Positions 1 to 10,784 of a stretch of DNA of 64,000 nt are shown one piece after another. The notes beneath the pieces are model-generated. The model saw only the letters and a list, made by a program, of their open reading frames with translations, was not told the origin of the DNA and made no database searches. Origin of the DNA: Plasmodium coatneyi (lineage: Eukaryota; Apicomplexa; Aconoidasida; Haemosporida; Plasmodiidae); NCBI RefSeq assembly GCF_001680005.1, contig NC_033567.1:868001-932000 (forward strand), written 5' to 3'. Within the stretch, counting starts at the first letter, position 1. Every line of letters begins with the position of its first letter. The position numbers and the translations under genes were made by a program.

Positions 1-129
1 CGATTTTATATAATCCTCATGGTACTTGAGGGCCCGATCGTTTATCGTCTTCAATTTCTTCGTCAAATAGGAACTCCCAAAGTTTCTCCTCCCTACATGT
101 GCAAAGCTTACCCACGCTCGTACCTTCAT
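1..129 (-). CDS. Partial hypothetical protein, N-terminal 43 residues
   Basis: On the minus strand an ATG at 129 opens a frame that runs to the window edge without a stop (43 codons). It begins MKVRAWVSFAHVGRRNF and continues with a lysine-rich stretch. The basic, Ser/Phe-containing start, poor in acidic residues, would suit a mitochondrial or apicoplast leader, but this is inference. A GTAAGC follows the tryptophan codon and could be a donor, but the next AG is too close for a credible intron, so I read it as continuous. I do not recognise the family. Confidence 0.45.
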   Translation of the reverse strand, partial: MKVRAWVSFAHVGRRNFGSSYLTKKLKTINDRALKYHEDYIKS

Positions 130-1093
130 CCTTTCTACATCGTTGTGGCGCTTCGCTTCACTCCCACATGACGGTTATTCTCCTGCTGGTTGTCCCATTT
201 AGGCCTTCTGCAAGGGGAACCTCTTCGATCAGAACTTTTGCTTCACCTCCGCTGAGCGAATGTGTGCCTTGCTCCTTTTTCCCCTTAACAAATTACGACC
301 AAAGCGACAGTTGAAACAAGTGAGCCACTTGGAAAACGTTACAGAAATGTGCCTCCTTATAAAATAAATTTGTGCTCATTTTAACACCCCTATGGAACTT
401 ACATAACACTGGAAAGAAAAATCTTTCGACACATTGAAGGGGGTTAAAAGAGGGCCACACGTGGTGGTTATTTTGTATGCTACTCCCATAGGGAATTATC
501 CCCTCCTCCGTTTTTTTTTTTTTTTTTTTTTTTGCAAATGCTTCGAAGTGGAACCTTCATCAGGATTAACTCCTTCACCATTTTACGGATGTACCAAGTA
601 GCGAAAATTTGCAACTTAAAATATCATCAGTGAGAATTAATTATGTGTTATAATGCGTCACACCGAATGGTTCAAAAAAAAAAAAAAAAAAAAAAAAAAA
701 GGGAGCACTGAAGGGACACATCCCAACAGTGTATAATTATAAATGTAGAGAAAACGTGAACAAAATAAACAGAAAAAGTTGTAAAAAGGGTGGGCGAACA
801 TGTGGTCCGCCGTTCTGCGGTTTCCTCGGGAGACAGACTTTTTCGAATGAGAGGCTTTTCTCACCATGTGTGTCGATCAGGAGCTAGTGGCTATGCAGAA
901 TTTGTTGGAGGAGCTTCCTCCACCGTGGTGGTGTGTGTGAATATTTCTGCGTACGGAAAAATATGCCCCATTTGTGTTCCACTTTAGTTCCAATTCAAGC
1001 TAAACGGGTGTGAAATTTACACAATGGCAACTGGCGATCGCGCCCTCCATTGGTGTTCACCCCAAATCTGTGACGCCACGCTAAACACGCTCA
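130..1093. other. Intergenic, no gene seen
   Basis: This lies between the start of the left-edge gene and the stop of the gene at 1094-1622, both minus strand. It contains a T-tract at about 511-533 and an A-tract at about 667-700. No open frame has coding character. It should hold the promoter of the left-edge gene. Confidence 0.6.
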
Positions 1094-1622
1094 TCACTGG
1101 TCGAGCACCTTCCTGTATCCATTCAACTCAAACACTTTAATGATGTCTCTAATTGCGTCACTGTTGTTTAACCCTTTTATGCCATGCTTGGAAAACACCA
1201 TACAGAGATCGTTGGACAAATTGTTAATCCCACCCTCAGCGTCGGTGAAATTAAAGTCTGGGTTCAGGTCAGGGTTATTCTTGAGTAAGTTTCTTAGTAA
1301 GGCTTCATCTAAAGAAAAGGGTCCAGGGGAAAAAGCACAAATGAAATGCGTATAAAAGGGAACTCACATATGGACTCTCCCTATTACGTGAATGTTGCCA
1401 TATAAGGGGGAACACCTGTTCCAGCACATCCACGTTTGATCAAGCATCGATCGGGCGAGTTGTACCTTCCTTCTTAAAGTATATGGACTCATCGGCCTTT
1501 CTATTTCCATCTAAGAATTTCACGCCGGAAAAATTCTTCCTACACATGTACTTTATCTTAATGGTAACATTGTCATTCAGTTTATTTTTGGCAAAAACTT
1601 TTCTGGCGAGTGCAGGTACCAT
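1094..1622 (-). CDS. Conserved small protein of unknown function (two or more exons)
   Basis: Two exons join in frame: 1622-1466 (ending GGAAG before GTACAA) and 1308-1094 (after TTTCTTTAG), with stop TGA at 1094. The junction gives KKEDEALLRNLL and a protein of at least 123 residues ending NGYRKVLDQ. It is charged and has no membrane segment in the part shown. The frame stays open upstream of the ATG at 1622 to about 1745 and still looks coding (DLSTIRANEVIMVPALARK), but has no ATG, so a further 5' exon is likely. The region around 1740-1800 could encode a hydrophobic leader in another frame. I do not recognise the family. Confidence 0.55.
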
Positions 1623-1818
1623 TATAACCTCGTTTGCTCGAATGGTTGACAGATCCGCGGGGCGCAATGAATGCGAATTGGTGGCCACAAATGGGAAATG
1701 AGAAACGATTATTAAAAATGGGTACGGCTGACCACAAATGACATGCGATCTGTTGAAGGACGAACACGAAGCACCAAAGCGCGAACAAAATAGAGAATTC
1801 TATTTTTCCGCCTCTCAA

Positions 1819-2605
1819 CTTAAAAATATTAGACGATGCAAATGTGGAATTGCTTTTGAAAGGAAGCTTTTAACTTGTTCCAAATTTAAGAAAGAAAAGA
1901 AAAATTTAAACCACACATTTCGCGACAAAAAAAAAAAAAAAAGTTTAAACTTTGGGTAAAAAAAATTTTATTTTTTATTAAATTTACAAACCATGAAAAA
2001 AAATTGGAAGATGCATAGATAAAGCATATTTCTATATCTGTTAAGGAAAAAATTGCCTACGTCGATGTACGCCTTTTATGGAAGAATCCATCACAGGATT
2101 TGTAAGCTGCTTCCTTTCTGATGCAAGTGTAGCAATTGATTTTTAATGGCTTGACACGGTGGAGCTTAACAAAATTTGCGTCATATCCTCCTCTTTTATT
2201 ATTATATATTTTTTTTCTCATTGCTGGCACAAAACAGATCCATCTTTTTTGTCGCCATACGACACGGCTAGGCTATGCCGCCATTTCATGAATTCGGAAA
2301 AATGTTTTTAAAAATCACAGGAAAAAATTAAAGTTTTTCAAAAGCTATAACACAAAAACATGTTTTTATATGGGGTACAGTTTAAGGCAAAATTCGGGGG
2401 AGATGCGTTTGAAACATTCCACGGACATGCGCATATGTGTGCGTATATTCACGGGGATGTGTTTATGCCAAACATACCTGTGTATCCATTCACGTAGGTA
2501 TATGTGTGTGTGTACTTACGTACCTGCTACGAGGGTACACAGGTATATGTGCGAATGGGACCTGCGCGAAACACTGTACATACCATGGCACAGCGAAAGA
2601 ACACA
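1819..2605. other. Intergenic, no gene seen
   Basis: AT-rich DNA with A/T tracts between two minus-strand genes. Around 2430-2560 there is a run of short TGTG/TATG-rich simple sequence. No coding frame is convincing. Confidence 0.55.
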
Positions 2606-3868
2606 CTAGACGATGGTTTTTATGTCGAAAAAGGACTTTATGTAGTATATATGAACTATGGTTAACAGAATTAGCAGTATTATTTGTACTTCTGACCACA
2701 GAATTAATTTCGAATTCATTTTTTCGTTAAATTGCTTGTACAAGTCTGCCGTCTCCATCATTTTTTCTTGCTCTTCATAGACTTCAAAAAACTAACAGCA
2801 GGGAGGGGAAAATAAGAAGTGCAAATAACGTGATTGCCACAAAAAGGGAAAAACAAATGTTACATATTTATGTAGACGCACACATAAAAATGAAGCAAAA
2901 ATATATATGTACACATAAGGGTGTACAGAAAGGGAAGAAAAAATATATGAACATGTCAGGTAAAAAAAATGCTTAATTTCAAATTTGCCGTACCTGTTCA
3001 TACAACTGGAATGTTTGGTTATTTATTTTTTCTACATCATCTGCTGTACCCAACTCCGAGTCGGCAACGTCGTGGCTTTCTTTCACCCTCAAAGTGAACA
3101 TTACTGTTATTTCTGCTTTTTTCTGGTTCGCGTAGCAGAAGGAATAGACGCCGGGCTTCGCAACCTTCGTTTTGTGATTTGTCCAGGTCAAAAGGGAAAA
3201 ATAAATTAACATGAAAGTTGTTCACGTATATGAAATGTGTATACGTTCATCCGCACACACACAGGTAGGCATGCATATGAATATCTCTACCCTCGTGGAC
3301 ACACTTTTGCATTCTGCTCCGCCTTCCAAGCGAATGCAAATGGCAAGGTAAAACGTTTCAAAGTGAGTAATCATTTAAAACTTGTTGTGCTTCCGGTTTG
3401 CTCACCTTAATCTCGAACTTGTCCTGTACCTTTTGCGACTTGAATAATTTCTCCTGCTTTTTGTCATTTCTGTTTACTATGTACATTAAACACAATGCGT
3501 TCTTGTCGATTATTTCATACGACCTGATGGGGAGGGGGGATGGGTAATTATTTCCATGCTCAAGTGTATACCACCAAGTGTGATATTTTAAGCAGGATTA
3601 TGCTTGCACATGTCTACCACTGTATACATATATCATTACATGTGTACCATCGCACATATATATGCCCACGCCACGTTCCGGTTGGACAGGTGAAAAAAAA
3701 AAAAAAAATCAGCCCTCGCGCCTACCCAACAATGATGTTATTTTTGTCCACGCGAAAGTGAAGGCAATCTTTCTCCAGAGGACTTATGATAAAGTGGGTG
3801 CAGCGCACTACGTGCGATAGGAACACCAACAGGAGTAAGACAACAATGGGGCTTTTTAAAAAGGCCAT
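2606..3868 (-). CDS. p24/emp24 family cargo receptor (GOLD domain transmembrane protein)
   Basis: Four exons join in frame: 3868-3726, 3523-3406, 3164-2994 and 2791-2606, giving about 205 residues, a normal p24 length. The start encodes a signal peptide (MAFLKSPIVVLLLLVFLSHV), then a luminal GOLD domain containing CLHFRVDKN and KPGVYSFCYANQ, then a helical membrane-proximal region (YEEQEKMMETADLYKQF). One C-terminal transmembrane segment (VQIILLILLTIVHIYYI) precedes a short tail ending FFDIKTIV. p24 proteins cycle between ER and Golgi in COPI/COPII vesicles and select cargo. The tail has the diphenylalanine pair typical of COPII binding but no terminal dilysine. Introns are 150-250 bases. The third exon could begin six bases later at another AG. 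Confidence 0.9.
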
Positions 3869-4955
3869 TTTTTCACTTCATGTGCTGGTCTCGTCACACA
3901 CACGCACATATATATGTGTGTGCGTGTGTATGTACGTATGGGGGTTGCCAGGTCTACGCGATGGCACCCTAATTCCGGTGACTCCTGTTTCAATTCCCCT
4001 AGGAGGTGTGTGCTCATATGTATTCACCCCCGCGTTTCACTCTGCTGCTGCGATAAAGGGGTGAACTGAATTTAGCTATGTCCCTGATAAATCCCGATGC
4101 CTTCCTTTACAAACGCGCGAACAAACCCGACCATGTGTAACCGCACATAAACTAGCTATGTTAAAAAAAAAAAAAGGAAAAACTCACTCACAATGTGAAT
4201 ACACGAACAAGCAGAACAAACTCGCCAAAAAAGGAAAAAAAGTCAACTAATTTAATGATTAACTGATTGGCAGACTACCCAATGACAATGCTGCACTCGC
4301 ATTCGTCATGCGTTCCTGCGATGTATGTAACGTATTTGTACAGAATGGAGAAAAAAAAAAAATGTTACACTTTAATGGTACATATGAGGGGGAATTAAAA
4401 TAAAAATCCGCGCGAAACGGTGAAGCAGGGAACTTTTTATGTGAACATCAGGGTGGCATATTTGCGCACCAGTTTAGCCAGAGATGCACATTCATTTATG
4501 TAGCATTTTCCCGGATACAGTTTAACGCAGTACCATAGGGCAAGCGCGTTGTGCACCCTCCAATTGTTAGGAATGGAATACCCTCATCTTCTCATTCGCC
4601 CTTTCTCCTGCTGGGTGCCCTACAATGACCAGTTAGTACCATGTATGCGTAGCGCCTATTTCGACCTTCGTGGTAGCCGCGTTGGCACAACGAAGCACAG
4701 ATAGGGAACCACTTTTCAAAAATGGAGAAAAATGAAACAGGAAAAATAAAGCAAAGTATAGCATAGGAAAGCAAATTAACATGAAATTAGATGATACGGA
4801 ACGCGCAACGGTGACGCAGCGAAAGAATCCCCCCGGAGCAACCACGACAACGGCTTTTCACAGCAGATCCAGCGCTACTTCTATACCAAGCGAAGAACAC
4901 ACATATAGAGACCTCACGCAAGAGCACACCTAAGCTAAACCAATAACCCCGCAAG
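3869..4955. other. Divergent promoter region, no gene seen
   Basis: This separates the minus-strand p24 gene from the plus-strand LipL1 gene, so it should hold both promoters. It carries a (CA/TG)-rich stretch near 3895-3945 and A-tracts near 4160 and 4349. No coding frame is supported. Confidence 0.6.
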
Positions 4956-6149
4956 ATGAAGCAGCGAATGAATGTGGCCCTGAAAAGGTGGTACTCCTCA
5001 GAAAGGACGAAGAACGCGAAACCACTAATCCTAATTTCGAACAACCAAAATATACATTTTAATTTATCCCTAGAAAACTTCCTACTAAATAATTACAGCG
5101 ACTTATTGAAGTACTTAAATGTGAACACAATAGAAAAGTTCGACCACCCTGTTCTATTCCTATGGAGGAATAATAGATCCATTATAATAGGAAAAAACCA
5201 AAATATATGGAGTGAATGCAATTTAGAAAATATAAAAGAAGATAACGTCCTAGTGGCTCGTCGGTTTACAGGTGGAGGAGCAGTCTACCACGACCTGCAA
5301 AATCTTTGTTTCACCTTTTTGAATAATACACTAAATACGGATAATAATTTCTCTATCATTTTAAAAACTTTGAAAAGGCACTTTGCCATTGATGCGCAAA
5401 AGCAGGGAAGAAATGACATAACTGTAAATGAACGAAAGTGCTCAGGTTCTGCATTTAAGAAAATAAAAAATGTGTTCCTTCATCATGGGACTATAATGGT
5501 GAACCTTCAGAAGGACGTTCTACAAATGTACTTAACACCGGATAAGATAAAATATATAAAGCATGGAGTGTCTAGTGTGAATGCGAGGACAATCAACTTG
5601 AAGGAGATAAATCCGAATATCACTTGCCAGAATTTATGCCATGCGCTGATTCAAGAGTTTGAAGCGTTTTACAAGAATGGGGTTTCCAACGAGAACGACA
5701 ACGTGATCCTAAACGAAAGGGAAAGCGAAGAGGAAAAAAGCGTAGACAATTTAGTCGACATTTCTTCCCCCATTTCAAAGCACTTTAATATCCACTACAT
5801 AGACACAAATGAAAGCATCACGAAAAATCCAGAATTTTTAAAATATTTTAATCTGCTAAAAGATTGGGATTGGTGCTATGGGAAAACTCCAAAGTTTCAA
5901 AACCGACTATGTAAACAATTCAATTTTGGAAAATTAGAGGTTTTTTTTAACGTATCTGATGGGATGATAAAAGATGGAAATATTTTTTCGGACTGTTTAG
6001 ACGTCAACTTAGTGGAACAGTTAAAACTTATTTTTAACAACGATGTTAAGTATTCCAAGGACAGCGTGGCTTCTTTTTTACGCGGTTTGCAAGTGGACAA
6101 TAAGGACACCCTGGCGGAAATTTCCGAGTGGATTTTACAGGAACTTTGA
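4956..6149 (+). CDS. LipL1: Lipoate-protein ligase 1 (mitochondrial)
   Basis: An uninterrupted 397-codon frame. LplA-type ligases activate lipoate with ATP to lipoyl-AMP and transfer it to a lysine of lipoyl domains such as the H protein and 2-oxoacid dehydrogenase E2 subunits. The signature RRFTGGGAVYHD is at about residues 102-113, GRND at 151-154 and KCSGSAF at 161-167, which includes the conserved binding lysine. HHGTIMVN follows at 176-183. The C-terminal part from about residue 270 fits the accessory domain of LplA. The first 20 residues are basic with RWYSSERTK, consistent with mitochondrial import. LipL1 rather than LipL2 is chosen from the LplA-like TGGGAVYHD motif and the neighbouring genes. 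The start is the first ATG after a stop-rich leader. Confidence 0.88.
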   Translation: MKQRMNVALKRWYSSERTKNAKPLILISNNQNIHFNLSLENFLLNNYSDLLKYLNVNTIEKFDHPVLFLWRNNRSIIIGKNQNIWSECNLENIKEDNVLVARRFTGGGAVYHDLQNLCFTFLNNTLNTDNNFSIILKTLKRHFAIDAQKQGRNDITVNERKCSGSAFKKIKNVFLHHGTIMVNLQKDVLQMYLTPDKIKYIKHGVSSVNARTINLKEINPNITCQNLCHALIQEFEAFYKNGVSNENDNVILNERESEEEKSVDNLVDISSPISKHFNIHYIDTNESITKNPEFLKYFNLLKDWDWCYGKTPKFQNRLCKQFNFGKLEVFFNVSDGMIKDGNIFSDCLDVNLVEQLKLIFNNDVKYSKDSVASFLRGLQVDNKDTLAEISEWILQEL

Positions 6150-6750
6150 AAGGGGTGTGTGTATGGAAAGCTGTACTTTTGTAAGGCTTCTTTTTTGCCA
6201 TCAGTCAGCATCACGCACGGGGTCTTGTCTTAGTGGGACACAACGTGCCCGCATGATTACACATATGAACAGTGCGCTTATGCTACTCTGCCTATAGCAT
6301 ATCGCTCTCTCCAATTTAATCAACCGTCGCGTATTTATCCCACCTACTTAAACATTATACTGTACACTTACACCCCTCATCCGAGCGCACTCTTCCGCGC
6401 AAAGGCGAGTTACAAAAAAAAAATACGCGCACATTTATGCGTGCACGTGTGTGTAACTTATCATATGCGAATTAAAAAAAGCTAGACAAAAAAAAAATTG
6501 TAAACATTAAAAAGAAGCAGTGGGGGAATGCCGTTTTGGATAAAAAAGGCAAATGCAAGTGAATGGCCCGACGAGCTCCTCACGCACATGCCATACCAGC
6601 ACCGCTGTTGCTGCTGCGACGCGCTCGGCCGTTCGTTTCCGCCCACATCGGAAATTTCCATGTCAAGTATATGTATTTATTTATACATTATGTACAATTT
6701 CCATTCCGACCTGTTACCTCCCCGCCTAACTTTCCCCCAACATTTCACCT
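6150..6750. other. Convergent intergenic region
   Basis: Shared 3' flank of LipL1 (+) and the pinin-like gene (-). It contains short A-tracts near 6415, 6474 and 6489 and no coding frame. Polyadenylation signals are expected but not definable by eye. Confidence 0.6.
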
Positions 6751-9653
6751 TCACCTCCCTTTTCTTTTGGGCCTTCCCCTTCTTTTTTTCCGGGAATTTT
6801 TCTTAACCGCGCTGGCGTCATCATCACCGACCGTTTCATTCGTCTCATTCGCTTCGTTCGTTTCGTTTGTCACATTCGCCTCGTTTCCTTCATCCAATTC
6901 GATCGTCTCGTTTGGCTCGTCCGTCCCATTTGGCTCACCTGCTTCATCAGCGTCATGCGCCTCATTCACCTCTTTACATTTCAAGTCCTCATCGTCGGCG
7001 TTGTCTGGGTAAAATTCTTCGCTGCTTTTATTGTCCCCTCCAGGGGAGGTATTACCCTTTTGGGAGGTGTTCACGTCGGAAGCGTTACTGGGACTTTTCT
7101 TGGGGGTGCCCTGCGTATCTTCCTCTTTCTCCTCAGTGTAGTGACTTCCATTGGGGGATTCCTTTCCCACTTCGTCTTCCCCGTCGTCGTGATCGTTATT
7201 TTCGTCTTCGTTCTCCTCATCATTGTTCTCCTCTTCATCATTTTCCTTCTGTTCCTCCTCATCGTCGTCCTCCTCACTTTGACTTTCCTTTTCTTTCTCC
7301 CCATCCTCGTCATCACTCTGCTTTTCTTCCTCCTCCTCCTCATCATCGTCCTTATCGCTGTCCTTATCGTCGTCATCGTTGTCTTCGTTGTCTTCTTTGC
7401 CTTCCTGGTCTGCCTCATCCTCTTTCTCCTTCATGTCACCCTTTTCTGTCGCTTCGCCCCCGTTGCGTCTGCGCACGATTTCCTTCAAGTTTTCAAACTG
7501 GCGCACCCAAGGCTCTTCCTCAAAATCCACGTCATAATTCGACTCCTTAATAGCTTCGATTTTTTTCCTAATAAAATTGTCGGTCTCCTTTTGCAGCATT
7601 TCCGTTTTGGAGTTAAATTTAAGAGGGCACCAAAAAATGGTTGGCTGACAATTCGTACTTATGAAATTTTTCATTTTTTCGTAATGATTAATTAAACTTA
7701 ATTTCATCAATTTTGCTTCGTCTGTTTTTATGTGGGAGTCCACATTTTTTATTTCCTTAATGTGTGTATTTATTTTTTTCTCTATATCATCAATTTGGTA
7801 TTTTTCAAATTTTTTTTTTTCTTCTTGTAATTTTTCTTCCACTCTTTTATTTTGCATTTGTTGCTTGATCACCGTTTCGTTGCTTTTTTCTTGTTCAAGA
7901 GCATCCTTCGCTTTTTTCAGGTGCTCAAACAGCCCTACTTGGAGAAGCCTCCTGTTCCTCGTCACCGTCGTTTCATCTTGCTCTATCTTGGGCTGCAAAG
8001 TTCGTGCAAGGGGAAGCGTTTATTCGTGGGCAGGAAGTAACAGATGGGTGTTAGATGCACACCAAGGGGGGTCCTACGCTTATACGCACACGCCCTCCCA
8101 CTAGCTTCTTAACTTACCCGCTTTTCTACCTTGAATTCGGGAAAGTACTCCTAAAAATGTGAATAATGTTAAAAAATTGGAAAAAATTGCAAAACATGGC
8201 GCAGTCGGTGCGTTGTCAAGGTGATATTTTTCTTTAACGCTTTGTAAGGGTGTGTGAGGGGAGACAGATTCCACTTAATTCTGCAGACCAGTGGGAAGTT
8301 CGTCATTCCTCGATGGAACCCCACGCCAGCGGGGTGAGGTGAGAAGGTGTTCCAAAAAGGTGCGCCGAAAAAACCGCACCAAATATGCGCGCTTACCAAG
8401 CTCTCCTCGAAGAATCCCCGCTTTTGTCTTTCCCTTCTGTTAAGCTCGTCTTTGTCATCTTAAAAAAAAAAAAAAATAATAATATACCAAAATCGGAACA
8501 ACGGGAAATAACATGTAGCAACATGGGAAAATATGAAAACGAGTTAATGCGCCAAAGATGCACGTGGGAGCAAATTCGGAACGGACACCCTCGGGGCGTA
8601 GTATCCCCTGGAGTGGTGGTAACACATTTTTTCATGAAAACGCCCGTCCCCTCCAGTATCGCTGTGTTGTACACATACCTGAGCACAGGTGCGACAACCT
8701 ATTCAGGTAGTTCAAAATTTTCGTCTTAATGGCATCCCTCTCCAAGTAGTTTTTTTTTATGGTTAACTTCAATTTATCTTCCTCCGATAAATAGCTTTTC
8801 ATCGTAGCGCTGAAGTATATAATTTCATCTTCTGTCGTTAAGGCATATTTCTTTATCCCCTTGGAAATAAATGTAGCAAATGGCCTCTAATGAAATATTT
8901 TTTTTAGTCAATAATTTTTTTTTTTATAACCCAGGTGATTTTCATCCCCCCCTTTAATGTACCTAACCATCCGTTAATCCTTCTTTCACACGTATACGTA
9001 ACATGTATAAGATTGTGCAAAATGATAGAAGGCGCTCCTTATCAGCTCCCACTCAACTTGTTTGCGCTCTTTCAGCTTATTTAAAAGTTGGGAGTGGCCC
9101 GATGTTCCAAAATTTATTCCTCGAGATTGTTTCCCTATTTCTATCACTCTATTTTTTTTTTTTTTTTTTTCAAAACGGTTTCTGCGTGGGTGTACTATCG
9201 CGCCCGGGTAAGGAGAAAGAACATACATGAACATATGCGCACATGCGCATGTGAGAGCATGTGGCCTGGGGACAACATCCGGGTGTTCTTTCTCATATAC
9301 GTGGCAGTATATCCCTTTCACTTGGCCATTTGCCTACTTGGCCACCTCTTCATTTTTTTCCACGTCTGTAATTTTATTTCTCCCTCCGAAACCGCCCTAC
9401 CCCGGCCGTTTTGCTTCCTCGACGGGGACCCTTCATATTCATGGGAAGACCCAAAATCAGTAAGCCCAAAACGACTGAGCCCTTCAAAATGACCGGAGGG
9501 GAAATTAACCAAGCACGGGAGGAACTGATTTACTAAGGGGCATTGAAAAAATTGTGTGACCCTATGCGGTATGAACTTTTCCTCTTTTTTTTTTTTTTTT
9601 TTCTTCTCTTCAATTGAGTTATTCCACCGTGAACTGTAATCGGGGACATCCAT
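6751..9653 (-). CDS. Pinin/SDK/memA domain nuclear protein
   Basis: A six-exon model is frame-consistent: 9653-9346, 9148-8998, 8886-8679, 8458-8397, 8150-8118 and 7992-6751 (about 667 residues). The last four exons are well supported; the first two are less certain because the first contains low-complexity sequence and the second has an A-rich acceptor. The last exon carries the pinin core at about residues 266-417: TRNRRLLQVGLFEHLKKAK, a long coiled coil, then CQPTIFWCP, which matches the pinin KTKPHLFY-type segment. After it comes a roughly 140-residue Asp/Glu-rich tract, then a basic tail with an AT-hook-like RRGRPKRKGR. Pinin proteins sit in nuclear speckles and associate with the exon-junction/ASAP complex, affecting splicing and transcription. 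The acidic tract produces long meaningless frames on the opposite strand. Confidence 0.75.
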
Positions 9654-9884
9654 TTCGTAGATTCCCGCTCAGTACACATTTTTTCCAGCTGGGAAGGACG
9701 TCGCGAAAGGAGGACGATATCTGTGAAAAATTATACCATATCTTACAATTGAAAAAAGAGCACAATTCTTCCTTGACGGCGGAAGGCGGGAATGGACAGA
9801 AAACAGCGCGCTGAGCATGCTTCTTTTTTTTTTTTTTCCCCTTTCTTTCTACCTTACCTCATTCCACCTTTCCCTTTCTAAACA

Positions 9885-10395
9885 TTAAACAGCTGAACAA
9901 CAGACCACATTGTTGTCCTTACACCCCAAAACAGCTGAATATCAGGCCACATTCTTGTTCTTATAACCTAAAACTTTAACGATAAGTGTGAAATCCTGCA
10001 CACTCCTAAATGCGAAATCCTACATACACCCCCAGTGATTCATTCACCTTTAGTTTTTTTTTTTTTTCATGCTTCCTTTTTTCTGAAAATAACTTTTTCT
10101 TTTCTTTTTTTTTGTATGCACATCATAGATGCATACTGCTCCCTAAGCAGCTAAATAGCAGGCCATATTGCTGCCGTTACACCCTAAAACAGCTAAAATA
10201 CCAGGTCACACCGCTGTTCATACACCCTAAAACAGCTGAATACCAGACTACATTGTTGTTCTTACACCCTAAAATACCTATACACAAAACTATATTGTTG
10301 TTCTTACAACCTGAAATCCGTACCTTAAACCTTAAAGACTAAACCCTAAACCATGAACCCTAAAGTCCTAAACCCTGAACCCTGAAAGAATTACT
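9885..10395 (+). repeat. About 44-bp tandem repeat containing telomere-like CCCTAAA, ending in CCCTAAA/CCCTGAA units
   Basis: Degenerate units of the form ACACCCTAAAACAGCTGAAT followed by ACCAGRCYACATTGTTGTTCTT recur at about 9885, 9927, 10140, 10183, 10227 and 10271, with a divergent interval between. From about 10320 to 10390 the sequence becomes plain telomere-like heptads (TAAACCCTAAAC, GAACCCTAAAG, AACCCTGAACCCTGAA). The C-rich strand is on plus. Confidence 0.85.
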
Positions 10396-10564
10396 CCCGT
10401 CTCTTTTTCTATAATAAATAAGAGAAAGTGAGGGAAATAATATCATACTCAATGGGGTCGCCCATCAATTAATAAAAAAGTGAACAAATATAGAAACCAA
10501 TAGGAATTTTCATCATTCCCCTATGTGCTATTCTTTTACTGTGAAGCATTTGCTCTTACTTTTG

Positions 10565-10610
10565 CTTTAATTATATATGTGCATACAATAATTTGATGCA
10601 TACATATAAG
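10565..10610 (+). promoter_or_regulatory. Shared upstream element of KIR genes (copy 1)
   Basis: TATATATGTGCATACAATAA followed by TTTGATGCATACAT lies about 200 bases before the KIR start at 10785. Similar sequence occurs before the KIR genes at 21733 and 26513. Function as promoter or 5' UTR is inferred from conservation and position only. Confidence 0.4.
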
Positions 10611-10784
10611 AAACTATAATTACTTTAAAAATTGAAAAGTGTTCACACTGGTGAGAATGTGGAAATTTGATTTTTATGGATAACCATAAGACGAGAATAG
10701 TATTCACGCTTCTTCCCAGAATTTATTAAGTAGTATAGGAAGTTTTTAGAACATGTTATATATAGAGAAATATGCACATAAACA

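Larger units (their letters stand above)
9654..10784. other. Left boundary of the antigen island
   Basis: Between the pinin-like gene start and the first KIR gene. 9654-9880 should be the pinin promoter. 9885-10395 is a tandem repeat (listed separately). 10400-10784 is AT-rich and holds the presumed KIR promoter. Base composition shifts to AT-rich after about 10400. Confidence 0.65.

Noticed and set aside
6867..7695. Two long plus-strand open frames (227 and 246 codons)
   Set aside because: They are antisense to the Asp/Glu/Lys-rich tract of the pinin-like gene; their Arg/His/Pro and Phe/Val/Ile bias is what antisense GAT/GAG/AAG codons give.
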